From contig JAKADX010000008.1 in the NCBI GenBank assembly GCA_021818505.1, positions 62,001 to 126,000 on the forward strand: 64,000 bases of DNA, read 5' to 3'. The notes below the pieces were generated by a model. The model saw only the letters and a list, made by a program, of their open reading frames with translations. It ran no database searches and was not told the origin of the DNA. Below are positions 52,969 through 62,469 of this stretch, in pieces. The first letter of the stretch is position 1; each line of letters opens with the position of its first letter. Position numbers and translations under genes: made by a program. Origin of the DNA: Pseudomonadota bacterium (GTDB lineage Bacteria; Pseudomonadota; Alphaproteobacteria; Acetobacterales; Acetobacteraceae).

Positions 52969-54436
52969 GGAACCGCAGCGCCCTCACGCCGGGCAGAAAG
53001 AAGTAGCCTCCGCCACGAACCGTCACGAAAGGCGGAATCGATTGCAGCCTGCGGGCAACTCCATTGGCCTGCGGCAGGCTGAAGCGATCGGTCGGCTGGC
53101 CCGATTGCAGCGGCATGCGATTGCCTGTCAGCGGGTCGCTCTCGTCGCCCAACCCGTTGAACTTCGCACTGTTGAGCCAGGCGTTCTGAATGAACTCGAA
53201 CTGACGGCTGATATTCGCGTTCAGACAGATGAAGTGCAGCCCGCTGGCCGGCTCGGGACAGTCAGGCTGCATCGCTGTCCGCGGATCGACCCAACTGCCG
53301 AACTCGCGGCCGCGCCGGACGATCCGATGAAAGCGGCTCGACGCGATGAGGTCGGACCGCAGGTCTGGTCGTGGGACGCCCAGAGTGCGCAACAGCCGCG
53401 CGACGAGACCCTGCCGCCCGCCGGGCAGATCGCCGGTGCGAGGATTCGCACGACGTACATGCGCGCCGACGGGACAGCCGACGCCGGCGCGGTCCGCATC
53501 GTATATGAACTGGTTGGCTTCGATATCAGCCTGCCCCGGCCCAACTCCTCGGATCGGCAGGTGATGACGGGCCACCAGCGGCTCACCGGAACGATGGCGG
53601 CCGACCATGGCCTCCGCCAACGCTTCGGCACCGGATATGCCGGCCTGCTCGGCAACAAAGCGCCAAAAGCCTCTCACATCCTGGTGCAACTCACGCAATA
53701 CGAGATAGCTGCCGTTACGACCCAGGTCGCGCGATCCGTGTCGGTCTTCGGCATCAGGCAGCGCACCGGATTCCGCGAGCACCGGCCGTTCTGTATAGAG
53801 GCCGTATTCGTTGCGATAGCCCAGCACGAACTCGCCCACGCTGATCAGGTTGCCGTACTCGAGATCATCAGACGAATTCGGCGTCCGCCGACCTTCCCAG
53901 TCGATCCGCGGCTGGCTGACCCCATCCTTGAATCCAAACGGCTCTTTGCTGCCCATGTCCGAAGTGGGCAATTCATGCACCACCGTGAACCCGGCCTGCC
54001 GGACGGCCGCGCCGATGTCCCGCTTGAACGTCTCCAGACCGCCCGCCTGTGCATAGAGCAGCAGCAGGGCGTCGGGTTCGCTTGGATACCCCCAGCGCCA
54101 GTTTTCTGGAGCACTCGCGCCGACATCGCCGAGCCGGCGCGAACGGGCCGCATCACCTGCCATGCCGTCCAGGAATTCCGGCGCGAATGCGTCTCTGATC
54201 CGATCCGGCACACCAAGGCGGCGAAGACCGTTCGCCGACAGCGCAATCTGCAAAACAGTCGCCTGGGGATTTGCCAGATCCGCGATCGTTGTCACCCCTG
54301 CGGTGTGCAGCCAGACCCGCGCCGCCGGAGGGTTGTCGATCCGCACCAACAGAAAGGCTGCCTCGGGCAGCGAACCGAAACCCGACCAGAGCAAACCCTG
54401 GATATCGACAGCCTCGGCCGGCTGCGTCGCGTTCAT
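52958..54436 (-). CDS. DyP-type heme peroxidase
   Basis: The 492-residue protein is a large bacterial DyP peroxidase. It shows the distal motif FGFKDGVSQP (D171), the proximal histidine region GAHVRRANPR (H327) and FHRIVRRGREFG. It uses peroxide to oxidise dyes, phenols or lipid-derived substrates. There is no signal peptide or encapsulin tag. It overlaps the next upstream gene by ATGA and is last in a three-gene minus-strand operon. Confidence 0.9.
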   Translation of the reverse strand: MNATQPAEAVDIQGLLWSGFGSLPEAAFLLVRIDNPPAARVWLHTAGVTTIADLANPQATVLQIALSANGLRRLGVPDRIRDAFAPEFLDGMAGDAARSRRLGDVGASAPENWRWGYPSEPDALLLLYAQAGGLETFKRDIGAAVRQAGFTVVHELPTSDMGSKEPFGFKDGVSQPRIDWEGRRTPNSSDDLEYGNLISVGEFVLGYRNEYGLYTERPVLAESGALPDAEDRHGSRDLGRNGSYLVLRELHQDVRGFWRFVAEQAGISGAEALAEAMVGRHRSGEPLVARHHLPIRGVGPGQADIEANQFIYDADRAGVGCPVGAHVRRANPRTGDLPGGRQGLVARLLRTLGVPRPDLRSDLIASSRFHRIVRRGREFGSWVDPRTAMQPDCPEPASGLHFICLNANISRQFEFIQNAWLNSAKFNGLGDESDPLTGNRMPLQSGQPTDRFSLPQANGVARRLQSIPPFVTVRGGGYFFLPGVRALRFLTQ

Positions 54437-55716
54437 ATCAGTGCGAGCCAGCGGCGGGCTTCGACATCGGTCATGCTCGCTCGCTGCAAACCCTCACGAA
54501 TCTGCGTGTTGGTCGCAAGGTCGGCGGCGGTCAGTCCGGGATAGGCCTTGTACCAGACCTGTGTCGGCAGTTGGTGCCGGCGAAGGTAGTTCTTGAATTC
54601 CTGCTCCCTTGCCGCCCCACCACCAAGGAGAAAACGCGTACGCGGCCAGCCGATGCCGTTGCTGAAGACAAGATTGAGGCCAAACGCGACCTTGTTGATG
54701 AAATCGTCCATGTAGCTGTCAAGGCTGCCATCGTAGTTGCTGGCAAACAACAGGCGGCGCCGGTTGTCGAGAAACACCCAGCGGGCAAAATGGATCGTCC
54801 CGACACGCGCGAGCCGGCCCCGGGTGTAGATGAAGCGGGTGCTGAACTCGAGCATCCGGAACACCAACAGCAGGGTCCACAGACGAAACCGCCCCGGCTT
54901 GACGCTGCCGAAGGCACTGAATGCGTTGCTCACATCATAATCCTCCAGCGCCGCCAGTTCGACGACGTGCAGTGGATCAGGCCGTGGCGCGATGACCGGG
55001 TCGGCGCGCTCGCGCCGGCGCAACTGCCAAAGAAGCAGCGGAGAGCACAGCAGGAGGATCGGGGCGAGAAGAAGTCCGACCAGCGCCGTTTGCGTCAGCC
55101 ATAGCGCACGTTCGCGTCGCCATGCTGCTGGCGTGGCTAGCTGCGGAGACAGAACGGGGCCGCCACGCCGCGCCTGCTCGACCAGCCGTGCGCGTATCGC
55201 GGCAGGTGCCTGACTCAGGAGATGAGGCTCGCGGCCAAGCGAGTTGCGCAGAAATTCGTGCAGCGCAGCCTCCTCGCGGATTTGCTGCACGGTCCGGCCG
55301 ACCCAGTTCACATATTGCGCCGCAGGCATGACGGAATGTCGGCGCATCCAGTCCAGCAGGTCAGGGCCGGGCGGCACCTCGCAATGGGCGAAGATCTGGC
55401 GCAGGCCGTCAGCGGCAGTGCCGGCGAACCGAGCCAGCATGTCCTCAGCGGAACCGTCACAATCTCCCAAAAAAACCAGCCAGACAGGCGCATCCGGGAA
55501 GACAATGCCGTAGGCTCCGAGGTCCGACAGTGTCTTGTCGTGCAGGATCACGAAGCGCGCGACGTGCAGTTGCGGATAGCTGGCGAAAGGCAACAATGCG
55601 TTGCGCGGATCGGCCTGTCCTGGAGCGTCATTCATTTGCCCCAGCAGTCGCTGCAGTTCCGGCTCCCTATGCGCTTGGATCGGCGCGGCAACCATGAACG
55701 TCGATTGCGGGGTCAT
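54433..55716 (-). CDS. Membrane protein of unknown function coupled to DyP
   Basis: The 427-residue protein has one strong hydrophobic region (LTQTALVGLLLAPILLLCSPLLLW, about residues 208-231). The N-terminal half (FMVAAPIQAHREPELQRLLG, ARFVILHD, PVWLVFLGDCDG) looks soluble and could be a ferredoxin-like fold. The C-terminal half has RVGTIHFARWVFLDNRRRLLFASNYDGSLDSYMDDFI. No family is known to me. The ATGA overlap with the peroxidase gene suggests the two proteins work together, perhaps with the peroxidase at the membrane. Confidence 0.7.
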   Translation of the reverse strand: MTPQSTFMVAAPIQAHREPELQRLLGQMNDAPGQADPRNALLPFASYPQLHVARFVILHDKTLSDLGAYGIVFPDAPVWLVFLGDCDGSAEDMLARFAGTAADGLRQIFAHCEVPPGPDLLDWMRRHSVMPAAQYVNWVGRTVQQIREEAALHEFLRNSLGREPHLLSQAPAAIRARLVEQARRGGPVLSPQLATPAAWRRERALWLTQTALVGLLLAPILLLCSPLLLWQLRRRERADPVIAPRPDPLHVVELAALEDYDVSNAFSAFGSVKPGRFRLWTLLLVFRMLEFSTRFIYTRGRLARVGTIHFARWVFLDNRRRLLFASNYDGSLDSYMDDFINKVAFGLNLVFSNGIGWPRTRFLLGGGAAREQEFKNYLRRHQLPTQVWYKAYPGLTAADLATNTQIREGLQRASMTDVEARRWLALI

Positions 55717-55731
55717 CGCCGCCGCCCGACG

Positions 55732-56169
55732 TCAGAACTGCAGGGCGAAGTCGAACAGCCGAGCCTTGTCCCAGTACACTTTACCCAGATACAGGCCGGG
55801 AGGCGCAATCAGCCGAATCTCGTCACGGATCCAATGCGCCACAACCGATGTTTCGGAGTAGTCCAATACGATGCATTCCTTACCGTCGAGCCAACTCGGC
55901 GCCTTGTAAACCTTTGCAATGATAGCATTCAAGCCAAACGGGCCAATACGGTTCTTGAGCTGCCCTTTCGCCGGATCAAAGACTTTCCCCTGCCATGCGA
56001 AATACTTAACGAACTGAGCAATTTCAGGGGACCACTCCGTGCCGGGGGCAATGATTGCCGTGCCGTCGGCCTCCCCGGCGGGAACAGGGCCCGCGTCGCT
56101 GGCAGTGAACACGGCATCCAGCTCCTCCTGCGACATGCGCAGGAGCCGCGGAACATCATAAGCGACCAT
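55732..56169 (-). CDS. Small protein of unknown function in DyP operon
   Basis: A 145-residue soluble protein beginning YDVPRLLRMSQEELDAVF and containing GTAIIAPGTEWSPEIAQFVKYFAWQGKVFDP, KECIVLDYSETS and IRDEIRLIAPPGLYLGKVYW. It looks like a small beta-rich binding domain. It is the first gene of the minus-strand unit, 15 bp before the membrane-protein gene. No function is known to me; a lipid- or heme-handling role is only suggested by the neighbours. Confidence 0.7.
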   Translation of the reverse strand: MVAYDVPRLLRMSQEELDAVFTASDAGPVPAGEADGTAIIAPGTEWSPEIAQFVKYFAWQGKVFDPAKGQLKNRIGPFGLNAIIAKVYKAPSWLDGKECIVLDYSETSVVAHWIRDEIRLIAPPGLYLGKVYWDKARLFDFALQF

Positions 56170-56256
56170 TCTGCGTCACCCCTCTGTGAGCCGCTTCTTG
56201 GCGCGCCGAGCGCAGCACATCCAACCATTGTTGCGCAAGTCATTTATCAGCCGTGT

Positions 56257-56262
56257 TATAAT
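56257..56262 (+). promoter_or_regulatory. Exact TATAAT -10 box before catalase-like gene
   Basis: TATAAT lies in an AT-rich island 70 bp before the catalase-like start, in the divergent region with the DyP operon. A TTGCGC at 56231-56236 is a poor -35 (20-bp spacing). Together with the box at 48644 it suggests that both plus-strand units use similar strong -10 elements. Confidence 0.4.
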
Positions 56263-56331
56263 TTGCTTCCGTTGTCGCTCGGGGAATGCCATCCTCGGGA
56301 CCCTGGTCCGTGACCTGAAGGGATCGGCGGC

Positions 56332-57516
56332 ATGGTGTTACAGCGAGTGCACGACGCGGTCGTGTTTCTGCTGCATGTCGAGCGCCGTTTCGAGCCGTTC
56401 TTTCGGCCATTCCTTGACTCATTGCTTCGGGAACCACTCGCAGCGCTCACTCAGACGCTGATCAACCGCGGGCGGTCCGACGATGGGCTACAGCTTGCCG
56501 AGGAAGCCCTTCAACCCGACGAGGAAGCGCATCTGAAGGCGATCATCGAAACCCTGGGTACTTACATGCGGCAACATTGGGCCCCCGGCAACTTTCAGCG
56601 CGGCGGGAACACCAAGACACACGGCGTCGTGCGGGCCAGCTTCAGCGTCCGCGGCGATCTGCCGCCGCGCTATCGCCACGGGCTGTTTGCGCAGCCACGC
56701 AGTTATCCGGCGTGGGTGCGCTTCTCCGGCCCGGGACCTGACTGGCCGCGTGATATTGACGATGTCGGGTTCGTAAGCTGCTCGATAAAGGTCATGGGCG
56801 TTCCGGGCCCGAAGCTTATGGAGGACGAGAAGTTCACCCAGGACTTCCTGGCGATATGCACGCCGACGTTCGTGACACCGGATACCCGGTCCAACGCAAA
56901 GCTCCAGGCATGGATATTGAAAGGTACGCCGCTTTTCTATTTTGTTGATCCACACGATTCACACATTCTGGACGGTTTCATGCAATCGCTCTGGAATAAG
57001 ACCCAAAGCAATCCGCTCGGCGAGCGCTATTGGAGTTGCGTACCCTACCTGCTCGGCGAAGGTCAGGCGATGATGTACTCGCTCTACCCCCGTTCCAAGG
57101 TGTATCGCCATATTCCACGCCTGCCCTTGCGGCCGCCCGACAACTACCTGCGCGACAACATGGTGCGCACCCTGGCGGACCAGGACGTCGAATTCGACTT
57201 CATGATCCAATTGCAGACCGATCCGTACAGGATGCCGGTCGAGAATGCGGCCGTGCGCTGGCCGGAGCGGTTGTCCCCGTTTGTCCCGGTCGCGCGTCTG
57301 CACATTCCGCGCCAGCACTTCAACTCACCCGAGCAACTCGCCTTCGCCAACGTGCTGTCCTACAATCCCTGGCACGCATTGCCCGCGCACCGGCCATTAG
57401 GCAATCAAAGCCGGGCGCGGCGACGAATGTACTGGGAACTGTCGCGCTTGCGGCAGGGCATGAACCAGACGCCACACGTGGAGCCGAACGGTGAGGAGGT
57501 TTTTCCCGACGGGTGA
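56332..57516 (+). CDS. Catalase-fold protein, y4iL-like
   Basis: The 394-residue protein has the catalase core in the reduced y4iL-like form: distal-histidine region NTKTHGVVRASFSV (H97), YRHGLFAQPRSYPAWVRFSGPG, the C-terminal FNSPEQLAFANVLSYNPWHALPAHRPLGNQSRARR with a likely proximal tyrosine just after it (RMYWEL). Such proteins bind heme and often act on organic or lipid hydroperoxides, not hydrogen peroxide. A patatin-like gene follows 41 bp later on the same strand. Confidence 0.83.
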   Translation: MVLQRVHDAVVFLLHVERRFEPFFRPFLDSLLREPLAALTQTLINRGRSDDGLQLAEEALQPDEEAHLKAIIETLGTYMRQHWAPGNFQRGGNTKTHGVVRASFSVRGDLPPRYRHGLFAQPRSYPAWVRFSGPGPDWPRDIDDVGFVSCSIKVMGVPGPKLMEDEKFTQDFLAICTPTFVTPDTRSNAKLQAWILKGTPLFYFVDPHDSHILDGFMQSLWNKTQSNPLGERYWSCVPYLLGEGQAMMYSLYPRSKVYRHIPRLPLRPPDNYLRDNMVRTLADQDVEFDFMIQLQTDPYRMPVENAAVRWPERLSPFVPVARLHIPRQHFNSPEQLAFANVLSYNPWHALPAHRPLGNQSRARRRMYWELSRLRQGMNQTPHVEPNGEEVFPDG

Positions 57517-57557
57517 CTGACCCGAAAGCGCAACTGCGGCTTTAAGGGACGGAAAAC

Positions 57558-60260
57558 GTGGACACGACCGGGATCAAGTTGGACCGGCTTTCGGCGTTGA
57601 CCGACGAACTCGGCGCTGTGCGGGCACTTCCGGCCACTCCCGCAGACGAAAGGGAATTACGCGCGCTCGCCCATCGGCTCGGCCTTTCCGCTCTCTGCCT
57701 GTCCGGGGGCGGAATCCGCAGTGCGGCGTTCAATCTCGGCGTCCTTCAGGCCCTCGCCAGACACGGCCTGCTTGCCGAATTCGATTTCCTCTCGACTGTC
57801 TCCGGCGGCGGCTACATCGGATCCTGGCTTCAGCGCATGGTCCGTGAACGCGGGTCGCCTGCCGCCGCGCAGGCGGTGCTCGGCAACCTTGAGGATCCGC
57901 CGCCCGAACTACGGGAACTGCGCGATTACACCAGCTATCTCGCGCCGAACGGTGGGTTGCTTTCGGCGGACATTTGGGCGGACATCGTACTTTACCTGCG
58001 CAATGTGCTGCTGAACTGGGCCGTGTATCTGCCGCTCCTCGGGCTTGTGGTGATGCTGGCCATCTTTTACCGCACGCTGATATGGACCCTCGGTTTCGCG
58101 CGCCCGGCGCAGTTGATCTGCATCGTGCTGGCCGCTCTCTGTGTCGCGGCGAGCGCGCATTTCGCGGCTCGCGATCTGCCTGACCACCGCCCGTTCCGGG
58201 GCTCGCGCATTGCCTACGCCACGCCGGAGCAGATCAACCGTGACGTAATCTGGCCCTCGCTTGGCTTTGCTGCCCTGGCACCGATGTCGCAGGACGTGGG
58301 CGGCCGCGCTGTTGACCCGGCGCTACCCGCGCTTCTCGCCGCCTACTTCCTGGCGCAGACGGTCGGGTATCTGTCGGCCTGGCTCTGGGCAGCGCTCAGT
58401 GACAAGCAAGCCCGGCTGTTCACGGGAAATGCCATCGCCTATGGGGCTGCGACCGTCGTCTCGACCGCGCTGATCGGAGCCGGTGGAGCGCTCGCGACAC
58501 TGGTTCCGGCGAACGAACGGGCGCAGGCCCTGGCTGTCGCCGGACCGTTTTGGATGATGCTGGCTTTCGGCATCCACGCGACGGTCTTTGTTGGACTCAG
58601 GCGCGTCAGCACCCAGTTCGATCTGGATCGCGAGTGGTTGGCACGATTGAGCGCACTGAAGCTGCGCGCCGGCGCTTTGTGGATGGTGTTCGCGCTTGCA
58701 GCTCTGTCGCTCAGTTGGGCGATCCACCAGAGTATCGCCTGGCTGAGCAGTCTGACCGGTGCCGTGATGTTGGCATCCGGATCTGCGGGAGCGTGGCTCG
58801 GTAAGCAGGTGTCATCGACGGTCGGGACCGTCCTGCGAACCGGTGTGACGTCGCAGGGCGGTCGTGCCGCTGCACTCACTGTGCTTTGCGCCGTGTTCGT
58901 CCTCGGCCTCGTCGCGATGCTGGCGATCGCGGCCGAGGCAATGCTGGCCGTGGTGCAGATTTGGCTGAACAGGGCACTGCTCGGCGCGGGATCGGCCGAC
59001 ATCCCCGATTGGCTGCTCTTTGCTGTCCAGGCAGCGGCGTTGGTATCGTTGCTTCTGACCGTGCGCTGGCTCAACCGTCGGGTCAATGTGAATCGCTACT
59101 CAATGCACGCGGTTTATCGAAACCGCCTGACGCGGGCGTTTCTCGGTGCCGCTCGTACCGTCGGCCGCGATGCCGATCCGTTCACCAATTTTGATTCGGC
59201 CGACAACATATCGATGGCAGGCCTCTGCCGGCCGGGCCAGCAGCGCAAGCTGTTCCCGATCATCAACATGACACTCAACCTGACTGTCGGCGGCGCGGCC
59301 GCCTGGTCGGAACGCAAGGCCATGGTCTTCACGGCAACGCCGTGTGCTTGCGGCGCGCCACTGCTCCGACCGCACGCCAGGGTTACCAGCCGCGACACGA
59401 CGCCGCCCGGCGTATATGTCCGGACCGGGGACTACGCTGGCCTGGAAAATCCGGATGCCGATCCGCGGACGATGCAGGGGCTTTCACTCGCCACCGCGAT
59501 GGCGATATCCGGCGCGGCGGTCAGTCCGAATTGGGGTTATCATTCCTCGCCGCTGACCGCGTTCGTGATGACGTTGTTCAATGTCCGTCTTGGAGCCTGG
59601 CTGCCCAATCCGGCAGTCGTGGACGATCCGGCACAACTGCGGCTGGCGTTTCCGCTGCGCAGCGTCAGCGTCTTGATCGGGGAGCTGCTGGGCGCTGCGG
59701 GAGACGCGTCGTCCGCGATCTATCTGTCGGACGGCGGACACTTCGAAAACCTCGGGCTCTATGAAGTTCTGCGTCGGCGTTGCCGGCATGTCATCGTCAT
59801 CGATGCGGGAGAGGACAGAGGATGCAGCTTCGAAGATCTCGGGAACGCGCTGCGAAAGTCCGCGATCGACATGCAGATCAGCGTGACGTTCGAATTCGCT
59901 CCGCGCATTGCCTCGCGTGACGACGCGGCGGCGTCGGCGAAGGCACTCGGGTACGCCATCGCCACCATCCACTATCCGGAACCGTGTGAGCATCCTTGCA
60001 AGCTGGTCTATCTGAAGCCCTCTCTGCTTGCTGGCGTCCCCGCGGATGTCAGAGCTTACGCGAACGCCAACCCATCGTTTCCGCATGAGCCGACGCTGGA
60101 CCAGTTCTTCACCGAGAGCCAGTTCGAAAGCTACCGTGCGCTTGGGCAGTTCCAGATGGAGCAAGCGATCGGTGCTGCAACCCCCGGCGATCTCGCCGGA
60201 ATTTTCGACGCCGTGGCCCATGCCTATCAATCGTCGCCCGTCGCAGCCAATGAAGCGTGA
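57558..60260 (+). CDS. Patatin-like phospholipase split by a membrane domain
   Basis: The 900-residue protein begins a patatin domain (CLSGGGIRSAAFNLGVLQAL, oxyanion glycines 50-52; nucleophile S82 in STVSGGGYIGSW). It then has a membrane region of about eight to nine spans (residues about 148-500) and resumes the patatin domain with the catalytic aspartate D725 in LSDGGHFENLGLYEVLRRR. It would hydrolyse membrane lipids at the inner membrane. The start is GTG at 57558 after AAGGGACGG. It is the last gene of the accessory cluster and likely supplies fatty acids to the oxidative enzymes beside it. Confidence 0.85.
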   Translation: MDTTGIKLDRLSALTDELGAVRALPATPADERELRALAHRLGLSALCLSGGGIRSAAFNLGVLQALARHGLLAEFDFLSTVSGGGYIGSWLQRMVRERGSPAAAQAVLGNLEDPPPELRELRDYTSYLAPNGGLLSADIWADIVLYLRNVLLNWAVYLPLLGLVVMLAIFYRTLIWTLGFARPAQLICIVLAALCVAASAHFAARDLPDHRPFRGSRIAYATPEQINRDVIWPSLGFAALAPMSQDVGGRAVDPALPALLAAYFLAQTVGYLSAWLWAALSDKQARLFTGNAIAYGAATVVSTALIGAGGALATLVPANERAQALAVAGPFWMMLAFGIHATVFVGLRRVSTQFDLDREWLARLSALKLRAGALWMVFALAALSLSWAIHQSIAWLSSLTGAVMLASGSAGAWLGKQVSSTVGTVLRTGVTSQGGRAAALTVLCAVFVLGLVAMLAIAAEAMLAVVQIWLNRALLGAGSADIPDWLLFAVQAAALVSLLLTVRWLNRRVNVNRYSMHAVYRNRLTRAFLGAARTVGRDADPFTNFDSADNISMAGLCRPGQQRKLFPIINMTLNLTVGGAAAWSERKAMVFTATPCACGAPLLRPHARVTSRDTTPPGVYVRTGDYAGLENPDADPRTMQGLSLATAMAISGAAVSPNWGYHSSPLTAFVMTLFNVRLGAWLPNPAVVDDPAQLRLAFPLRSVSVLIGELLGAAGDASSAIYLSDGGHFENLGLYEVLRRRCRHVIVIDAGEDRGCSFEDLGNALRKSAIDMQISVTFEFAPRIASRDDAAASAKALGYAIATIHYPEPCEHPCKLVYLKPSLLAGVPADVRAYANANPSFPHEPTLDQFFTESQFESYRALGQFQMEQAIGAATPGDLAGIFDAVAHAYQSSPVAANEA

Positions 60261-60420
60261 CGGTGGCCCCGTACCGCGACGCGCCGATGGGGTGGCGGCG
60301 GCGGAACGGTGTCGGCTTCCCGACCGGGCCTGAAAGCGCAACGTGACCTCGCCGACCATCCCGTTTGACCGCCGGGCGAGCCCAGGACATCATCGCCCGC
60401 GCATTTTGGAGGAACCCGCC

Positions 60421-61206
60421 ATGTCGGCCGCGCTCCAGCCCCATGACTCCGCCGCCTCCGCGCGGCACGACGTCGGCGCCGAGGAATGGCAGGCGCGGGT
60501 CGAGCTTGCGGCGCTCTATCGGCTGGTGGCGCTACACGGGTGGGACGACATGATCTTCACCCATCTTTCGGCGCGCGTGCCCGGCCCCGAGCAGCACTTC
60601 CTCATCAATCCCTACGGCATGTTCTTCGAGGAGATCACGGCTTCCGCGCTGGTCAAGGTGGACCGCGACGGCCGGGTGGTCGCCGACAACGGCTACGGCA
60701 TCAATCCCGCCGGCTTCACTATCCATTCCGCGATCCACATGGCGCGGCCGGATGCGCATTTCGTCATCCACCTGCATTCCGATCAGGGTGTCGCGGTGGC
60801 AGCGCAGGCCGAGGGGCTGCTGCCCCTGACGCAGCACGCGCTCGGAGTGCTGCCATTCCTCGCCTATCACGATTACGAGGGCGTGGCACTCAACCTCGAC
60901 GAACGCGAGCGGCTGGTGCGGGACCTGGGCGAAAAGAACCTGATGCTGTTGCGCAATCACGGCACGCTTGCGGTCGGCGCCACGGCAGCGGAGGCGTGGG
61001 TGGGCCTGTTCTTCCTCGAACGCGCCTGCCGCCAACAGGTGATGGCGCTCTCCGCCGGTCGCGCCTGCGTGCTGATCGCGCCGGAGGCGGCGCAGGCGGA
61101 GGTGCGGGCGCAGGTCACCCGCGGCATGTTCCCGATGGCGGCGAAACTCGCCTGGCCGGGGCTGCTGCGCCTGCTTGATCGCCGCTCGCCCGGTTACGCG
61201 GTGTAG
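60421..61206 (+). CDS. Class II aldolase/adducin family protein
   Basis: The 261-residue protein has the class II aldolase fold: GWDDMIFTHLSARVPG, FLINPYGMFFEEITASALVKVD, metal histidines in HFVIHLHSDQG and MLLRNHGTLAVG. The ATG at 60421 follows GGAGGAACC. It lacks the lyase-type glutamate setting of fuculose-phosphate aldolase, so the reaction is uncertain. It stands alone after the accessory cluster. Confidence 0.87.
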   Translation: MSAALQPHDSAASARHDVGAEEWQARVELAALYRLVALHGWDDMIFTHLSARVPGPEQHFLINPYGMFFEEITASALVKVDRDGRVVADNGYGINPAGFTIHSAIHMARPDAHFVIHLHSDQGVAVAAQAEGLLPLTQHALGVLPFLAYHDYEGVALNLDERERLVRDLGEKNLMLLRNHGTLAVGATAAEAWVGLFFLERACRQQVMALSAGRACVLIAPEAAQAEVRAQVTRGMFPMAAKLAWPGLLRLLDRRSPGYAV

Positions 61207-61309
61207 TTCTACCGCCACAGGCGCCGACCGTTTGCGGCGGAGCGCTTGCAACCGCCGTGGTTCGGTGCGAGATGCAGCGTCCGATGCAGTAACGTTCCGA
61301 TCGTGAAAA

Positions 61310-62425
61310 ATGCTTCCACGCCGGTTCCTGATTGCGGCCTTGCTGGCCGCGCCGGTTTCCGCCGTCGCGCAGACAGCGCCTGGACCTTATGTCAGTCTCG
61401 GCGCCGGCGTGGGGCTGCAGCAGAACGAGGTGGCGCTGGCAAACCCGGCCACCGGTCGGACCTACAACAATTTCTGGTCGTTCGGTCCTGGCTTCTCAAG
61501 CCAGGTCAGCATCGGCTACGCGCTCGGCAACGGGCTGCGCGCCGAGATCGAGGGCGATTTCCTGTCCAACCCCGTGCGCGGCTACGGTCCCTCGTCCGTG
61601 CCACGGCAGGCCACCGGCACCGAGCAGAAATACGGCGGCATGGTCAACGTCATGTACGACGTGAACCTCGGACTGCCGGTGTTTCCCTATCTCGGCGTCG
61701 GCGTCGGCGGGCAGGTGGTGGGCCAGAACGGATTCAGCCAGGCGCCGGTCGGCTTCGTCTTCCCCCCGGGCGCCGGCGCGTCCGGCGGCCAGTCGATCGG
61801 CGCCTTCGCCTATCAGGCGATCGCCGGGGTCGCCTGGCCGATCGCCGCCGTGCCGGGCCTGTCGCTGACCGCAGAGTACCGCTTCCTGGGGATCGATGCC
61901 GGTGACGCCGGGTTCGTCCGCCACGCCTATGCCGACACGCCATCAGGGCCGGTGCAGATCGGCGTCGCGAAGACCCAGTTCGTCAACGACTTCAACCATT
62001 CATTCCTGCTCGGGCTGCGCTATGCGCTGTCGGCGCCGCCGGTGCCGCCCCCGCCGGTCGCCGCGCCGGTCACCGCCGCCCCGGCGCCGGCGCCGACGCG
62101 CACCTATCTCGTCTTCTTCGACTTCGACCGCGCCGACCTCAATGAACGCGCCCGCCAGATCATCGCGGAGGCAGCCGCCGCCTCGGCCCGCGTGCAGCTC
62201 ACGCGCATCGAGGTGAACGGTCACACCGATGCCGCAGGTACGCCGGCCTACAACCAGGCACTGTCCCTGCGTCGCGCCGAGGCGGTGAAGGGCGAGCTGG
62301 TGCGCGACGGTGTCGCGGAGCGCGACATCGCGGTGCGCGGCCTGGGTCAGACGCAGCCGCTGGTGCCGACCGCGCCCGGCGCGCGGGAGCCGCAGAACCG
62401 GCGGGTGGAGATCATTCTGCGCTGA
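61310..62425 (+). CDS. OmpA-family outer-membrane protein
   Basis: The 371-residue protein has a signal peptide (FLIAALLAAPVSAVAQ), an eight-stranded barrel domain (PYVSLGAGVGLQQNE to HSFLLGLRYALS, about 25-240), a proline-alanine linker and a C-terminal OmpA peptidoglycan-binding domain (FFDFDRADLNERARQIIAEA, VNGHTDAAGTPAYNQALSLRRA, QNRRVEIIL). It ties the outer membrane to the cell wall. The start lacks a strong ribosome site. Confidence 0.92.
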   Translation: MLPRRFLIAALLAAPVSAVAQTAPGPYVSLGAGVGLQQNEVALANPATGRTYNNFWSFGPGFSSQVSIGYALGNGLRAEIEGDFLSNPVRGYGPSSVPRQATGTEQKYGGMVNVMYDVNLGLPVFPYLGVGVGGQVVGQNGFSQAPVGFVFPPGAGASGGQSIGAFAYQAIAGVAWPIAAVPGLSLTAEYRFLGIDAGDAGFVRHAYADTPSGPVQIGVAKTQFVNDFNHSFLLGLRYALSAPPVPPPPVAAPVTAAPAPAPTRTYLVFFDFDRADLNERARQIIAEAAAASARVQLTRIEVNGHTDAAGTPAYNQALSLRRAEAVKGELVRDGVAERDIAVRGLGQTQPLVPTAPGAREPQNRRVEIILR

Positions 62426-62469
62426 CGCCTCTTGCGCCCGGGCCGGCTTTCGCGCTTGGCTGCCGCGTC

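Noticed and set aside
48277-60420. Integration of the accessory cluster into tRNA-Arg with flanking repeats
   Set aside because: No second copy of the tRNA 3' end is present near 60.2-60.4 kb or elsewhere in the window, and no integrase lies in the block.
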